From NCBI GenBank assembly GCA_002709045.1, contig PAPJ01000045.1, positions 1 through 64,000 of the forward strand: a DNA stretch of 64,000 bases, given 5' to 3'. This document shows, piece after piece, positions 18,650 to 27,138 of the stretch (its first letter is position 1; every line of letters starts with the position of its first letter). The notes under the pieces are model-generated. The model was not told where the DNA came from and ran no database searches. It saw only the letters and a list, made by a program, of their open reading frames with translations. A program made the position numbers and the translations under genes. Origin of the DNA: Planctomycetaceae bacterium (GTDB lineage: Bacteria > Planctomycetota > Planctomycetia > Pirellulales > Pirellulaceae).

Positions 18650-19834
18650 ATGAAAAAATCCTCACCCGGAAAACAAGCTCCCCGTATTACGCTCATACGA
18701 AAAATAGTATTTGCAACGATGTCGCTAATGCTGTTTGTTGGCGTTTGTGAATTTTCATTTCAGGCAATTGGATTTGATTTCGGTAAACTCGGTCAGGATT
18801 TGAATGCTACCCCCATCTTCTACCATGTGCCAACAGAACCATTTGGAACTGCCTATTATAAGCGACCGGGTAATCAAACCTGGACGGGTAAAGTCATCAC
18901 TGCACAAATGCAACGTATTGGTTATGACCCTAAATGGTTCCCTGACGAACATCAGCAAACGCTTAAATATGATGCAGATGGTTTTCGTAATCCGGATGGT
19001 TTAACGCACTGGAAGATTACTATGATAGGCGATTCTTTTACAGAACTTGGAAATCTTAAGCAGGATCAACTAGTAACGTCCCAATTAAGTAAGCTTCTTA
19101 ATGTTCAGGTCAAAAACCTTGGCGTTTCTCATACAGGCCTTTTGAACCAAACTGAGTATTTAAGAGCATTTGGGATTAGCGAGCAAACGGAAGAAGTAAT
19201 TTGGGTGTTCTTTGAAGGTAATGATATTCAGGACTATATGCTGGAGATGAATCGAGTATCAGCAATACAGACCGGCGATACTCAACATATCGACTTGTTG
19301 CGGGCTTATAAACCTCAAACGTCCTTAGTTAAAGCGGTCTATCAAACAATTTTTTCCAAGTCTCGTAAGGAGATTTATGGTCCTGCTGTTAACGCAACAC
19401 TAAGTGATGGTCAGACCCAATTCAAAATAGATTATGCACCTCCCGGTAGTGATCAGATTTTCCTGGAATTGCAACGATACGAGGCCGGTATTGAAAAGTT
19501 GCATGAGCTCTGTAAGCAGAATGAACTTAAACTTACGTGCCTTTATATGCCCTGCAAGAGAAGGGCCTTTAGTGGCCATCATTACACGGTGAATGCAGAT
19601 GCGCCTGATTATCTGCAGCGCGAATGGGTTCCCAGTGATTTACCTGACTCGATACGGCAAGTTTGCCGTGAGAAAGGCATACGTTTTATTGATGTTACCC
19701 CTGTGCTACAAAATCTGAATCAGACAGATCTTTTATCGCATAATCTGATATTTGACACTCATTTGACCGCCGCAGGAGCCGAAGCTGTAGCCCAAACCCT
19801 TGCTGGTGTACTACAGACTGAAGAGATTAAATAA
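18650..19834 (+). CDS. Membrane-anchored SGNH/GDSL-like hydrolase
   Basis: Protein of 394 residues with a short basic N-terminus and one hydrophobic segment (about residues 17-38), giving an N-terminal anchor or signal. The SGNH blocks are present: IGDSFTE (nucleophile Ser), FFEGNDIQD (Gly-x-Asn-Asp) and DTHLTAAG near the C-terminus (catalytic Asp and His). The family removes acyl or acetyl groups from surface polymers, or acts like AlgX/DltD. It starts 9 bases after the heme-dehydrogenase gene, so it is in the same transcript, and a likely terminator follows it. The substrate cannot be told from the sequence. Confidence 0.8.
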   Translation: MKKSSPGKQAPRITLIRKIVFATMSLMLFVGVCEFSFQAIGFDFGKLGQDLNATPIFYHVPTEPFGTAYYKRPGNQTWTGKVITAQMQRIGYDPKWFPDEHQQTLKYDADGFRNPDGLTHWKITMIGDSFTELGNLKQDQLVTSQLSKLLNVQVKNLGVSHTGLLNQTEYLRAFGISEQTEEVIWVFFEGNDIQDYMLEMNRVSAIQTGDTQHIDLLRAYKPQTSLVKAVYQTIFSKSRKEIYGPAVNATLSDGQTQFKIDYAPPGSDQIFLELQRYEAGIEKLHELCKQNELKLTCLYMPCKRRAFSGHHYTVNADAPDYLQREWVPSDLPDSIRQVCREKGIRFIDVTPVLQNLNQTDLLSHNLIFDTHLTAAGAEAVAQTLAGVLQTEEIK

Positions 19835-19894
19835 TCCTCTTTCTTCCCAACACCTATAAATAACGTATCCTGGGTCGTTTAGGTAATTTGATTG

Positions 19895-19941
19895 TCATTT
19901 GGTGACAGCCAAAAAAACCAAATGATAGGCTATTTTTTTTT
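19895..19941 (+). terminator. Probable intrinsic terminator after the SGNH gene
   Basis: TCATTTGG (19895-19902) pairs with CCAAATGA (19918-19925), and a run of nine Ts (19933-19941) follows after a few bases. The stem is AT-rich and the T-run is slightly distant, so it is of medium strength. It fits the end of the 11027-19834 block, before the kinase gene. Confidence 0.6.
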
Positions 19942-19987
19942 GCCCCTTAATAATCTTGATAGCTAAAGTTATTCCGATTCCGAACTA

Positions 19988-21097
19988 ATGGGGCAGGCGA
20001 TGGAAACGGCACATACAGGTTTCCCGGAACAGATTAGGAGAGGTTCTGAGTATCCAACTAAGCAACTTGATTTTCCCGGACAGTCTCGTGGGCATAGTGA
20101 TCTGCATGAACTGCTAACATTCGGTAGGATTGAAGACCGAATTGATGAATTTCTGCAGGAACTCTTTCCTAATTATCCGACGTTAAAAGAAGATGCGCCG
20201 CTGCCGGATTTTTCCGGTTACTTCGATCAATTTGAATTACTCGAACAGATTGGTCAGGGAGCATTTTCTCGTGTTTTTAAAGCCATCGATAAGAAGCTGG
20301 GAAACCGTCTGGTTGTTTTGAAAACAGGAAAGTTGATCGAGCAGGAGCCATCAATAGTCGGCAGGCTGAATCACAAACATATCATGCCGGTTTATTCCAG
20401 TTGGCAGGATGAACTTGGTATGACAACGATTTGCATGCCTTATCTGGGGCGTTATACCCTGCACGATAAAGTCACTGATTTAAAGCAGAGGATTCGGGAA
20501 AATGAAGGTTATGGAGGATCTAATACAGAATCCTTTATTTGTTGGAAACGACATCCGGACTATCCCAATCTCATCACCATTCTTCAAGAAATATGCCAAG
20601 CACTGGATTATGCGCACCATCAGGAAGTTTTACATCTGGATATTAAACCATCCAATGTACTGATCGGTTTTTGTGGCCATGCTCTCCTGCTTGATTTTAA
20701 TCTTGCCGGTGACTTTTTGATTCATAAATCACCCACCGGTGGCACCTTATCCTATATGTCACCAGAGCATTTACAGCGGTGTGTGTTGCATGAGTCTATT
20801 AATCTGGATGTACGTTCCGATATTTATTCGTTTGGCGTACTGATGTTTGAGATGTTTTTTGGATATCGTCCATTTGACAGTGCGGGTCCACCAATGCGTT
20901 CACGCTTTCAGGCGCAGATAATGTTGGGACGTCAGCAAAGGCTGAATAACTTGTTCAGATTGAAGAAACCGGGAGTACCAAGAAAATTAAACAGAGTGAT
21001 TCAACGTTGCCTGCAGTTTGATCCATCAGACAGATATTACACGGTCAAAGAATTGATGAAAGACCTGTCCAGACTGGATCGACGATTGAGAGGTTAA
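19988..21097 (+). CDS. Hanks-type serine/threonine protein kinase
   Basis: Stand-alone kinase of 369 residues with no transmembrane segment. A 75-residue N-terminal extension precedes the kinase domain: glycine loop IGQGAFSRVFKA, ATP-binding Lys112 (VVLKTG), catalytic loop HLDIKPSN with Asp218, Lys220 and Asn223, metal site DFN (236-238), activation region GGTLSYMSPEH and DVRSDIYSFGVLMFEM. Two positions are unusual: the HRD Arg is Leu, making it a non-RD kinase that should not need activation-loop phosphorylation in the usual way, and DFG is DFN. The essential Lys and Asp residues are kept, so it is probably active. Targets are unknown. METAH at 20000 is an alternative start. Confidence 0.9.
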   Translation: MGQAMETAHTGFPEQIRRGSEYPTKQLDFPGQSRGHSDLHELLTFGRIEDRIDEFLQELFPNYPTLKEDAPLPDFSGYFDQFELLEQIGQGAFSRVFKAIDKKLGNRLVVLKTGKLIEQEPSIVGRLNHKHIMPVYSSWQDELGMTTICMPYLGRYTLHDKVTDLKQRIRENEGYGGSNTESFICWKRHPDYPNLITILQEICQALDYAHHQEVLHLDIKPSNVLIGFCGHALLLDFNLAGDFLIHKSPTGGTLSYMSPEHLQRCVLHESINLDVRSDIYSFGVLMFEMFFGYRPFDSAGPPMRSRFQAQIMLGRQQRLNNLFRLKKPGVPRKLNRVIQRCLQFDPSDRYYTVKELMKDLSRLDRRLRG

Positions 21098-21126
21098 CTG
21101 TTGACGTTATTAGCTGATTAGTTCGT

Positions 21127-22986
21127 TTATTTGTTCTTACGAATGAATATTTGAAATCGGCCACTTCCAATGGTTGGTGAACGATCACCCCAGGATTCGA
21201 GCCAGCCGATAAACTCATGAGAGTAAGGCAGTGAGAATTCAGGAAGTTGATTTTGAATGAATAAATCAATGTCTTTCTCACCGATTAGTGTCTTTAGTTC
21301 AGTTTCCAGTTGAGACTGACCACCAAGTTGATAAGCCCGAAACAGATCATAGCACTGAGAGGTTGGATTTTGACGCCCTGAAAGGAAATAGAATTGTGGG
21401 CAATCAGGGCCAGCCAAAATAAAATCGGTGGTTGTTGTATGTTCATTGATGATTTGTAGCAATAAATTGTATTCCTTTTGAAGAATACTTTCGATTTGTA
21501 GTTTGGCCCTCGTTGTTTGTAATGATTTGTTGTTTTCCAGTCTTTGTGAACTAACACCGATTAGCCGCGGGTTTGAATAATTGATATAGATCACGGAAAA
21601 AGCGGCCAACAGCATTAAAAATGTCAGCCATAGCGGCTTGTCGTAGCTCGATACCCGTCCAATAAGACCGGTTAAAGTGAGTATCACAAGTGGAGCACAG
21701 TAACAAAAGTAAACTCCGGAACTGTAGGGATACTGAGTGATGGATAAACATCCGCTAACGAGGGTTAGAATGACAACAGGCATTGCGAGATCATACTTAC
21801 GACTACAGTACCACGCACCCATGCTAATCGCAGGTAATGAACATTGCACACCAGCAAAAGCAGATTGATAGATTAAGGTGTTGGTGGCCAATATGCATAA
21901 GCAAGCACCCCCTAAGGCAATGGTCGCAGTCAGCGGTAGTATCATCGACCTGGAGATTTTGTTTTCAACAATGGTTAATCCCACGACCGGAACAGCGACC
22001 AAGCTCCAGAGTCCATTTGGCGGGAGTGCAGCAGCGTGATCTAACCGAGCTTTTGGGAGATCGAATAATCCATTGGTTATGTCAGCAACGTGCCCTTTTA
22101 GCATATAAGGGAAAATAAATACTAGTATTGGCAGACAAAGAACTGCACTGAATATCAGACAATTCATGACGGTATCTTTAAAGTGAATCCGAATCTCTTT
22201 ACTGACCTCCAACATCGTGGCCATCGATGCTGCTACAGGTATCAGAAAGTAAACACTGGTCGAAAAACTTAGATGCTTCTTTATTAACAGCACAACCAGC
22301 AGTGTAAATATTCCGGCAAGTCCGAAACTGATCAACCTCGGGTAAGATTTAGCGACAGGGTGTGTCTGCTGTTTCGTATTCTCCGTTTGTTTCCTGTTGT
22401 TGTCGAGATCACTGATCCAAATGGAAAACAGAGAGGCGGCGACCAGATAGAGCCCCACGATTTTAAACAGAATCGCCAGCCCACTAAGGACAGCTGCCAG
22501 CAGGATGTATCGTCGGGAGGTGGTTTCATGAAACTTAATGAGTGCCCAGGCTGTCCAGCTGGCGAGCATTAATAGATACCAGGATGGCAGGGCAGCAAAG
22601 TAATTAGGGAAGCTCCACACGGTTGAAGTCACGGCTACAATTCCGGCAAACAGAGGATTAACCAATCGCAGTGCGATGAGATACCAGACCATAGAAGTGA
22701 TTATTGCGCCGAACAGTAAGGGGATGCGGAGGGATGCCAGGCTTATCCCGAATATCTTAAAACTGACGGCATTGATGTGGCTGAGCAGGCCGGTATAAAC
22801 GTCCTGGAATTCAACGTGAGGAGTCTGGCCCAGCATGGTCAGTTCAGCAGTGTGCCCCAACAGACCTTCGTCGTGTGCGATCCATCCCTGATTGTAATGC
22901 CATCCTAAATATCCACCAGCGAGCAGACTGATTATGCACATGCCCAGAATGGTTGATTTTCGTGATGTATGAAGAGCGGGTGTCAT
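21127..22986 (-). CDS. GT-C family (GT39-like) membrane glycosyltransferase
   Basis: Integral membrane protein of 619 residues with roughly 10-12 hydrophobic segments. The first periplasmic loop contains AHDEGLLGHTAELTMLGQ, with the acidic pair typical of dolichyl/undecaprenyl-phosphate-sugar-dependent GT-C enzymes, followed by TPHVEFQDVYTGLLSHINA. The C-terminal ~120 residues are soluble. It would transfer a sugar from a polyprenyl-phosphate donor to a lipid, glycan or protein on the outer face of the membrane. It is the last gene of a four-gene minus-strand operon, 8 bases after a methyltransferase, and the GT2 enzyme of the operon probably makes its donor. It is tail to tail with the kinase gene. 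Confidence 0.82.
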   Translation of the reverse strand: MTPALHTSRKSTILGMCIISLLAGGYLGWHYNQGWIAHDEGLLGHTAELTMLGQTPHVEFQDVYTGLLSHINAVSFKIFGISLASLRIPLLFGAIITSMVWYLIALRLVNPLFAGIVAVTSTVWSFPNYFAALPSWYLLMLASWTAWALIKFHETTSRRYILLAAVLSGLAILFKIVGLYLVAASLFSIWISDLDNNRKQTENTKQQTHPVAKSYPRLISFGLAGIFTLLVVLLIKKHLSFSTSVYFLIPVAASMATMLEVSKEIRIHFKDTVMNCLIFSAVLCLPILVFIFPYMLKGHVADITNGLFDLPKARLDHAAALPPNGLWSLVAVPVVGLTIVENKISRSMILPLTATIALGGACLCILATNTLIYQSAFAGVQCSLPAISMGAWYCSRKYDLAMPVVILTLVSGCLSITQYPYSSGVYFCYCAPLVILTLTGLIGRVSSYDKPLWLTFLMLLAAFSVIYINYSNPRLIGVSSQRLENNKSLQTTRAKLQIESILQKEYNLLLQIINEHTTTTDFILAGPDCPQFYFLSGRQNPTSQCYDLFRAYQLGGQSQLETELKTLIGEKDIDLFIQNQLPEFSLPYSHEFIGWLESWGDRSPTIGSGRFQIFIRKNK

Positions 22987-22994
22987 AAGTATGG

Positions 22995-23726
22995 TTAATG
23001 TTTGCTGAGGCTAACAACCAATGAACTGCCAAAGGGGGGGCGTAGCTGCGTAAGTGTTGTCTGTTCGAAGAGGCAAAATGCCTTCAGGATGGTGTTAGAT
23101 ATTTTGCCGGGTAGACTGGCAGGCTTGGGATCTGATGATGAAATTCTTTCTTTTAGACGAATGAATAATTTGGCTGGGAATGTCCAGTGGAAAAGATAAT
23201 GTTGGTTATCAATTTTAAGACCGGCTTCGTTAGCCTGCCGGGTGATCAACTGTTTCGTATAACGGGTAATGTGATGATTGAAGTCATCGTGTTTTGTCCA
23301 CAGTAAATTAAAGGCCGGAACCGTTAACAACATTCGGCCGCCGGGATTAAGTAAATCCCGGGCTTTTTCCAGTGCAGTAACAGCCTCCGGAATATGCTCC
23401 AGTACATCCAGCATAACGATCCAGTCAAACTTCTGATTGGTTTGGTAGGAGTGATCAAAGAGTCCTAAATGGATTCGTTCAAAGTAAGGTCCATCAGGAT
23501 CGACGATTCTATCATCTGCTTCGATGCCACAGACATTGCCATATCCTTCCAGTTCCGGAAAGAACAAACCGTCCCCACATCCCACATCCAGTATCTGTCG
23601 TGAGTCGTCTGAACCCTCCTGATCTTGCCAGCGATTGAGCAGGCTTAGGATATAGGTTCTTCTGCTTTGCCACCACCAGTGGTGTTGGTAGAGCTGTCGG
23701 TATGTGTTGGCGTATTGGGCGTCCAC
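22995..23726 (-). CDS. Class I SAM-dependent methyltransferase
   Basis: Methyltransferase of 243 residues. ILDVGCGDGLFFPEL is motif I, then VCGIEADD, FDWIVMLDVLEHIPE and LNPGGRMLLTVPAFNLLWTKHDDF, all typical of small-molecule or lipid-linked glycan methyltransferases. The N-terminus, with Tyr/His/Trp-rich YQHHWWWQSRR, is a feature of the family, so the early start is believable although it overlaps the end of the GT2 gene by 82 bases. It probably modifies a glycan or lipid intermediate made by its neighbours. Confidence 0.85.
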   Translation of the reverse strand: MDAQYANTYRQLYQHHWWWQSRRTYILSLLNRWQDQEGSDDSRQILDVGCGDGLFFPELEGYGNVCGIEADDRIVDPDGPYFERIHLGLFDHSYQTNQKFDWIVMLDVLEHIPEAVTALEKARDLLNPGGRMLLTVPAFNLLWTKHDDFNHHITRYTKQLITRQANEAGLKIDNQHYLFHWTFPAKLFIRLKERISSSDPKPASLPGKISNTILKAFCLFEQTTLTQLRPPFGSSLVVSLSKH

Positions 23727-24691
23727 TTGGTTTGATTTGATATAACCTGATCAACGATAAAAGACGGGCGTCCTTTGACTTCTTCGAAAACTCGACCGAC
23801 GTATTCCCCCACAATTCCCAGAAACATAAGTTGCACGCCCGCGAAAAATGAAATAGCAACTGTGATGGCAGTGAAGCCTGGTGGGATGTCGTTCATAAAT
23901 TCCGGTAGCTGGCCTACTGGTGTTAGCTTCGCGTAGATAGCAAAGACGGCCAGTAATAATGCCACAAACACTGATAGACTGCCGATTAAAGTAGCTAAGC
24001 GAAGGGGGATTAAAGAGAATGAAAAAATTCCGTCTGCAGCCAGCTTAAAGAGTTTTTTTAGCGTGTATTTCGTTTGTCCGGCACTTCGTTCTTCACGCTC
24101 AATTTCAATCCCAGTCTGTTTAAATCCTACCCAGCTGCGAATACCTCGCAAGTACCGATGTCGATCAGCATCCGAGGCCAGTAATTTTGCGACACGCCGA
24201 CTGATAATTGAAAAGTCACCACTATCGCGTGGTAACGGAGTTGAAGACAGTTTTTGAATCATCCGATAGAACATGTTGTAACAAGTTCGTTTGATGAGAT
24301 TTTCTTTGCGGTTGACGCGTATCGCATAAACGACATCAAACCCTTCGTTATATTTATCGAGCAGGGTTTTGATTTGTTCCGGAGGATCCTGGAGATCTCC
24401 ATCCATTAGAACGACAGCATCACCGTCAATATATTCCAGAGCCGCGGCATAGGCCGGTTGTTGGCCAAAATTTCTCGAAAGTGAAACAACGATCAACCGG
24501 TCATCCTGATCGGCTGCGTTCTGAAGGAGCCGGAGCGAGTTGTCACTGCTACCATCGTCGACAAGAACCACTTCATGTGGTCCGCCTGGTAATTCGTCCA
24601 ACACTTTGGAGACCCGACGTACCAACTCCGGAATGACTTCCTGTTCGTTGTACACGGGAATAGCGACGGTGATTTTAGGGGCCGTTTTCAT
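23645..24691 (-). CDS. GT2 polyprenyl-phosphate glycosyltransferase (DPM1/GtrB/ArnC-like)
   Basis: Protein of 348 residues. The N-terminal GT-A domain has VAIPVYNEQEVIPELV, VVLVDDGSSDNS, SRNFGQQPAYAAALEY and the metal-binding VLMDGDLQDPPE. Two transmembrane helices follow (about residues 232-255 and 268-292), and GEYVGRVFEEVKGRP closes the conserved part, as in GtrB. It would transfer a sugar from a nucleotide donor to undecaprenyl phosphate on the cytoplasmic face, supplying the GT-C enzyme in the same operon. The last ~30 residues are Thr/Ser/Gly-rich and non-conserved, and their DNA is shared with the start of the next methyltransferase gene. Confidence 0.9.
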   Translation of the reverse strand: MKTAPKITVAIPVYNEQEVIPELVRRVSKVLDELPGGPHEVVLVDDGSSDNSLRLLQNAADQDDRLIVVSLSRNFGQQPAYAAALEYIDGDAVVLMDGDLQDPPEQIKTLLDKYNEGFDVVYAIRVNRKENLIKRTCYNMFYRMIQKLSSTPLPRDSGDFSIISRRVAKLLASDADRHRYLRGIRSWVGFKQTGIEIEREERSAGQTKYTLKKLFKLAADGIFSFSLIPLRLATLIGSLSVFVALLLAVFAIYAKLTPVGQLPEFMNDIPPGFTAITVAISFFAGVQLMFLGIVGEYVGRVFEEVKGRPSFIVDQVISNQTKWTPNTPTHTDSSTNTTGGGKAEEPIS

Positions 24692-24701
24692 GATTGATGG
24701 T

Positions 24702-25319
24702 TTATCGCTTTTTGCCTTTAAAGTAAACCATGCTCCAAAATGGAATACCGCACCGTTTCAGGTGGAATGGTTCAAAGATAACGGGCATAAAGTGTTTCCT
24801 GAATATGTCCTTCCTGTTTTCCAGTGACCGGGGATGTTTCCCCCGATCTAATCTGGCCAGCATGCGTGGAATCCCTGCTGAGTCCGGAAGCACAAGATCC
24901 AGAATGTGAATGTGTCCATCCGCGGTCAGAATATTGTGCAGGCGACTCAGAATCCTGTCAGTGTTTTCATCATCAATATGATGGAGAAACGAATTCAACA
25001 GAATAAAGTCCGATCGTTCAGTCTCTTCTGGATCATACTCACAAACATCCTGAATTCGAAACTCGCAGGGGGCTCCGTGTGAAGCTTTAAATCTACGCGT
25101 CGCGCTTTCGATATACCGAGGATTAATATCCAGTCCGAGATATTCTCGTTTACGGAAAAATCGTGCATTTGTTCCAGGTCCGCAACCAACATCGAGTACC
25201 CGCCGAATATCGGATGAATCATTGTGTTTAAGCAATGGCTCAAGCTTACGTTGCGCGAACGGGGCCTGCCATAACTGGTAGACTTTCGGGAAGGACAAAA
25301 TGTCACGTATTCCACTCAT
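24702..25319 (-). CDS. Class I SAM-dependent methyltransferase
   Basis: About 205 residues from the ATG at 25319 (MSGIRDILSFPKVYQL); a TTG at 25346 would add nine residues but is less likely. Motif I is VLDVGCGPGTNARFF, followed by YLGLDINPRYIESA, FRIQDVCEYD, FILLNSFLHHIDD and DGHIHILDLVLP. It is the first gene of the four-gene operon and ends 10 bases before the GT2 gene. The substrate is probably a lipid or glycan precursor. Confidence 0.84.
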   Translation of the reverse strand: MSGIRDILSFPKVYQLWQAPFAQRKLEPLLKHNDSSDIRRVLDVGCGPGTNARFFRKREYLGLDINPRYIESATRRFKASHGAPCEFRIQDVCEYDPEETERSDFILLNSFLHHIDDENTDRILSRLHNILTADGHIHILDLVLPDSAGIPRMLARLDRGKHPRSLENRKDIFRKHFMPVIFEPFHLKRCGIPFWSMVYFKGKKR

Positions 25320-25457
25320 ATACGCAGTATAGCTTTGGTTGTTCAAAGCCCTCTGATTGGAGTCTGGCTGTAGACAAAAACGAGCTTAGTCAGGGACTAG
25401 TCATACCGAATGCACCGGTCATAACGAGTGAGAATCAGTAGTTTTCGTATCGCTTGC

Positions 25458-25805
25458 TTATCCGGGAGGCCATTGTAGGCTTCGTCCACCGATCAGGTGG
25501 TAGTGAAGGTGGAAAACAGTTTGTCCGCCTCCTTCTCCACAATTACAGATTACGCGATATCCGTCCTCGGCCAGACCCTGTTGACGAGCAATTTTCTGGA
25601 TAATCAAAAACAGATGACCAATCAGCTCTTTATCGTCCCCCTCGAGATGTTCGATCGAGGCGATTTCTTTTTTGGGGATCACCAATATATGCACGGGTGC
25701 TTGTGGTGCCACATCGTGAAAAGCTAAACAATGCTCGTCTTCATAGATAATATTGGCCGGTATCTCGCCGTCAATAATACGTTTGAATATTGTAGGTTCA
25801 CTCAT
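25458..25805 (-). CDS. HIT-family (HINT-like) nucleotide hydrolase
   Basis: Histidine-triad protein of 115 residues from the ATG at 25805. It has the standard opening TIFKRIIDGEIPANIIYEDE, FHDVAPQAPVHILVIPKK, NCGEGGGQTVFHLHYHLIGG with the His-x-His-x-His triad, and a Trp-Pro-Pro-Gly end. HINT proteins hydrolyse AMP-lysine and other purine phosphoramidates. The ATG overlaps the end of the Trm112-like gene by 8 bases (ATGAGTGA), which supports this start over one six codons upstream. Confidence 0.93.
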   Translation of the reverse strand: MSEPTIFKRIIDGEIPANIIYEDEHCLAFHDVAPQAPVHILVIPKKEIASIEHLEGDDKELIGHLFLIIQKIARQQGLAEDGYRVICNCGEGGGQTVFHLHYHLIGGRSLQWPPG

Positions 25806-26079
25806 CAGAATTAGTCTTTTCAAGTTGTTTCAATGAAATGGCATCATCCGGATTCATATCCGGAATTCCCTCATAAACAGGCATTAGTAGCGAGTGATCC
25901 TGATTGACCAGACCCCCGTCTAACGGGGTTTCGAGTTGTTCCATAATTTGCGAGAGCAGATTATTTTGTTCGATCCTTTGATTGATTGTTTGTATCAATT
26001 TGGGATTTGCCTCGCTAAGCATACTGGCAGTCACTGGACAGCGTAGGATCGAAAGTAGTTGAGCGTTAATCATGGTCAT
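25798..26079 (-). CDS. Trm112-family small protein
   Basis: Protein of 93 residues (or 91 from a second ATG at 26073). The N-terminus NAQLLSILRCPVTASML matches the Trm112/UPF0434 opening, but only one of the usual cysteines remains, so zinc binding is doubtful. The second half (LLMPVYEGIPDM) fits the end of the family. In other organisms Trm112 proteins stabilise methyltransferases. It is translationally coupled to the HIT gene. Confidence 0.7.
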   Translation of the reverse strand: MTMINAQLLSILRCPVTASMLSEANPKLIQTINQRIEQNNLLSQIMEQLETPLDGGLVNQDHSLLMPVYEGIPDMNPDDAISLKQLEKTNSDE

Positions 26080-26157
26080 CTAAAAGGATAGAAAGTATTG
26101 TCTCTAAGCTTATTATAGCAGTGTCCATAATCGTCGTGCGTTTGTTCGGCCACTGCA

Positions 26158-26192
26158 TAAAAAAAGGGACATCCCGGTCAGGATGTCCCTTT
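26158..26192 (-). terminator. Strong intrinsic terminator for the 26261-26560 gene
   Basis: AAAGGGACATCC (26163-26174) and GGATGTCCCTTT (26181-26192) form a perfect 12-base stem with a 6-base loop. On the minus strand the stem is followed by a run of Ts (the As at 26158-26165 on the plus strand). It lies about 70 bases after the stop of the small minus-strand gene. Confidence 0.9.
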
Positions 26193-26260
26193 AGTTTTAC
26201 GTGGAGAATAATCCGATGTGAGAGAGAGAGAAGTAGATTGAATCTCAACGTATTAAAGGC

Positions 26261-26560
26261 TTAGTGGGTCTCAGCAGTTTCCAGAGCTTCACTTTCTTCT
26301 GTTTGAGGCGATGAGCTGGTGGCCCATTGCTTGGTGAGTTCTTCGAAGACTTCAGGAGTTTCGTAGCGGATGTGTTTACCGTCAGCCATAGGACCGATAA
26401 GTCCTCGTAGTACCGGAAGTCCACGGACGGTTAGATCTGTGTGACAGTCGTCCATTCCGATTTGTTCGAATTTACTTACTAACGCATCTTCTGATACAAA
26501 ATCATTCATTAAGAATGATCCATCAGAAGCCCGGGATACAACTCGAAAAGTCCGTTTCAT
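26261..26560 (-). CDS. Small conserved-looking protein of unknown function
   Basis: Protein of 99 residues that I do not recognise. It begins MKRTFRVVSRASDGSFLMND, has a central LTVRGLPVLRGLIGPMADG and ends in a Ser/Glu/Thr-rich tail. No signal peptide or membrane segment is present. A strong terminator after it and a 378-base gap upstream indicate that it is a real single-gene transcript. Confidence 0.7.
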   Translation of the reverse strand: MKRTFRVVSRASDGSFLMNDFVSEDALVSKFEQIGMDDCHTDLTVRGLPVLRGLIGPMADGKHIRYETPEVFEELTKQWATSSSPQTEESEALETAETH

Positions 26561-26938
26561 TTCATCACCTAACAGGGATAACTTTGGTTTCCACTTTGTT
26601 TGTCAGCTTATTCACAACTGGTGGCTTAAGTTGACCGAGAGAGTGCCTCTCGCTGATGTTGATATCGTCGTCCTGTCTGAGAAAAAAATAGAAATAATCT
26701 GGTGCGCGATATCATGGTTCCATTTAGATCATTCCTGACAACAGCCTTTAGCCGTACGAGTGGTAAAATCGACATTCGAGGTGTTTTCCCAACGGCGGGA
26801 AGGTGGGAATAGTCCGAATGTATGGCCTGATTAATAGGTCTGAAAATGGGTCGGGGTCCGGTTATGCAGGTCGTTCGAATTGCTCCAGATCTACCATCTT
26901 GCCATCAGCGTTGGATAGGCTAAAACAGTATTAGTTCC
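26561..26938. promoter_or_regulatory. Intergenic region between the small gene and tRNA-Ser
   Basis: This stretch of about 380 bases has no gene that I can support. It should contain the promoter of the minus-strand small gene on its left side and the tRNA promoter on its right. A weak imperfect inverted repeat (TTCCCA at 26786-26791 with TGGGAA at 26804-26809) is the only structure seen. Confidence 0.35.
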
Positions 26939-27021
26939 GGAAGGTATGCGAATTGGTGAGCGACCTGATTCGAAATCAGGGGCCGGGTGACCGGTTGCGG
27001 GTTCGAGTCCCGTGCCTTCCG
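26939..27021 (+). tRNA. tRNA-Ser (anticodon CGA)
   Basis: The cloverleaf can be folded by eye. The acceptor stem is GGAAGGT with GCCTTCC. The anticodon arm is CCTGA-TTCGAAA-TCAGG with anticodon CGA at 26971-26973. A long variable arm (GGCCGG-GTGA-CCGGT) is typical of serine tRNAs, the T arm is GCGGG-TTCGAGT-CCCGT, and the discriminator is G. CCA is not encoded. A T-run directly after the gene (CTTTTTTA) may help end transcription. It reads UCG codons. Confidence 0.95.
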
Positions 27022-27138
27022 CTTTTTTATGCGCAATGATTTATCTTAAAGCGTTGCGATGCGTAACGAAAAACCTTACGCTTCAATGAGTAGGTTGTAT
27101 GACATAGGTCCGGGATAACTACTGTAAGTGAGAGAAAT

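Noticed and set aside
26066..26248. 60-codon minus-strand open frame upstream of the Trm112-like gene
   Set aside because: It spans the strong terminator hairpin at 26163-26192 and has no start context or family resemblance.
26939..27021. tRNA-Ser 3' end as an integration (att) site
   Set aside because: No repeat of the tRNA 3' end, integrase or mobile-element gene is visible in the window.
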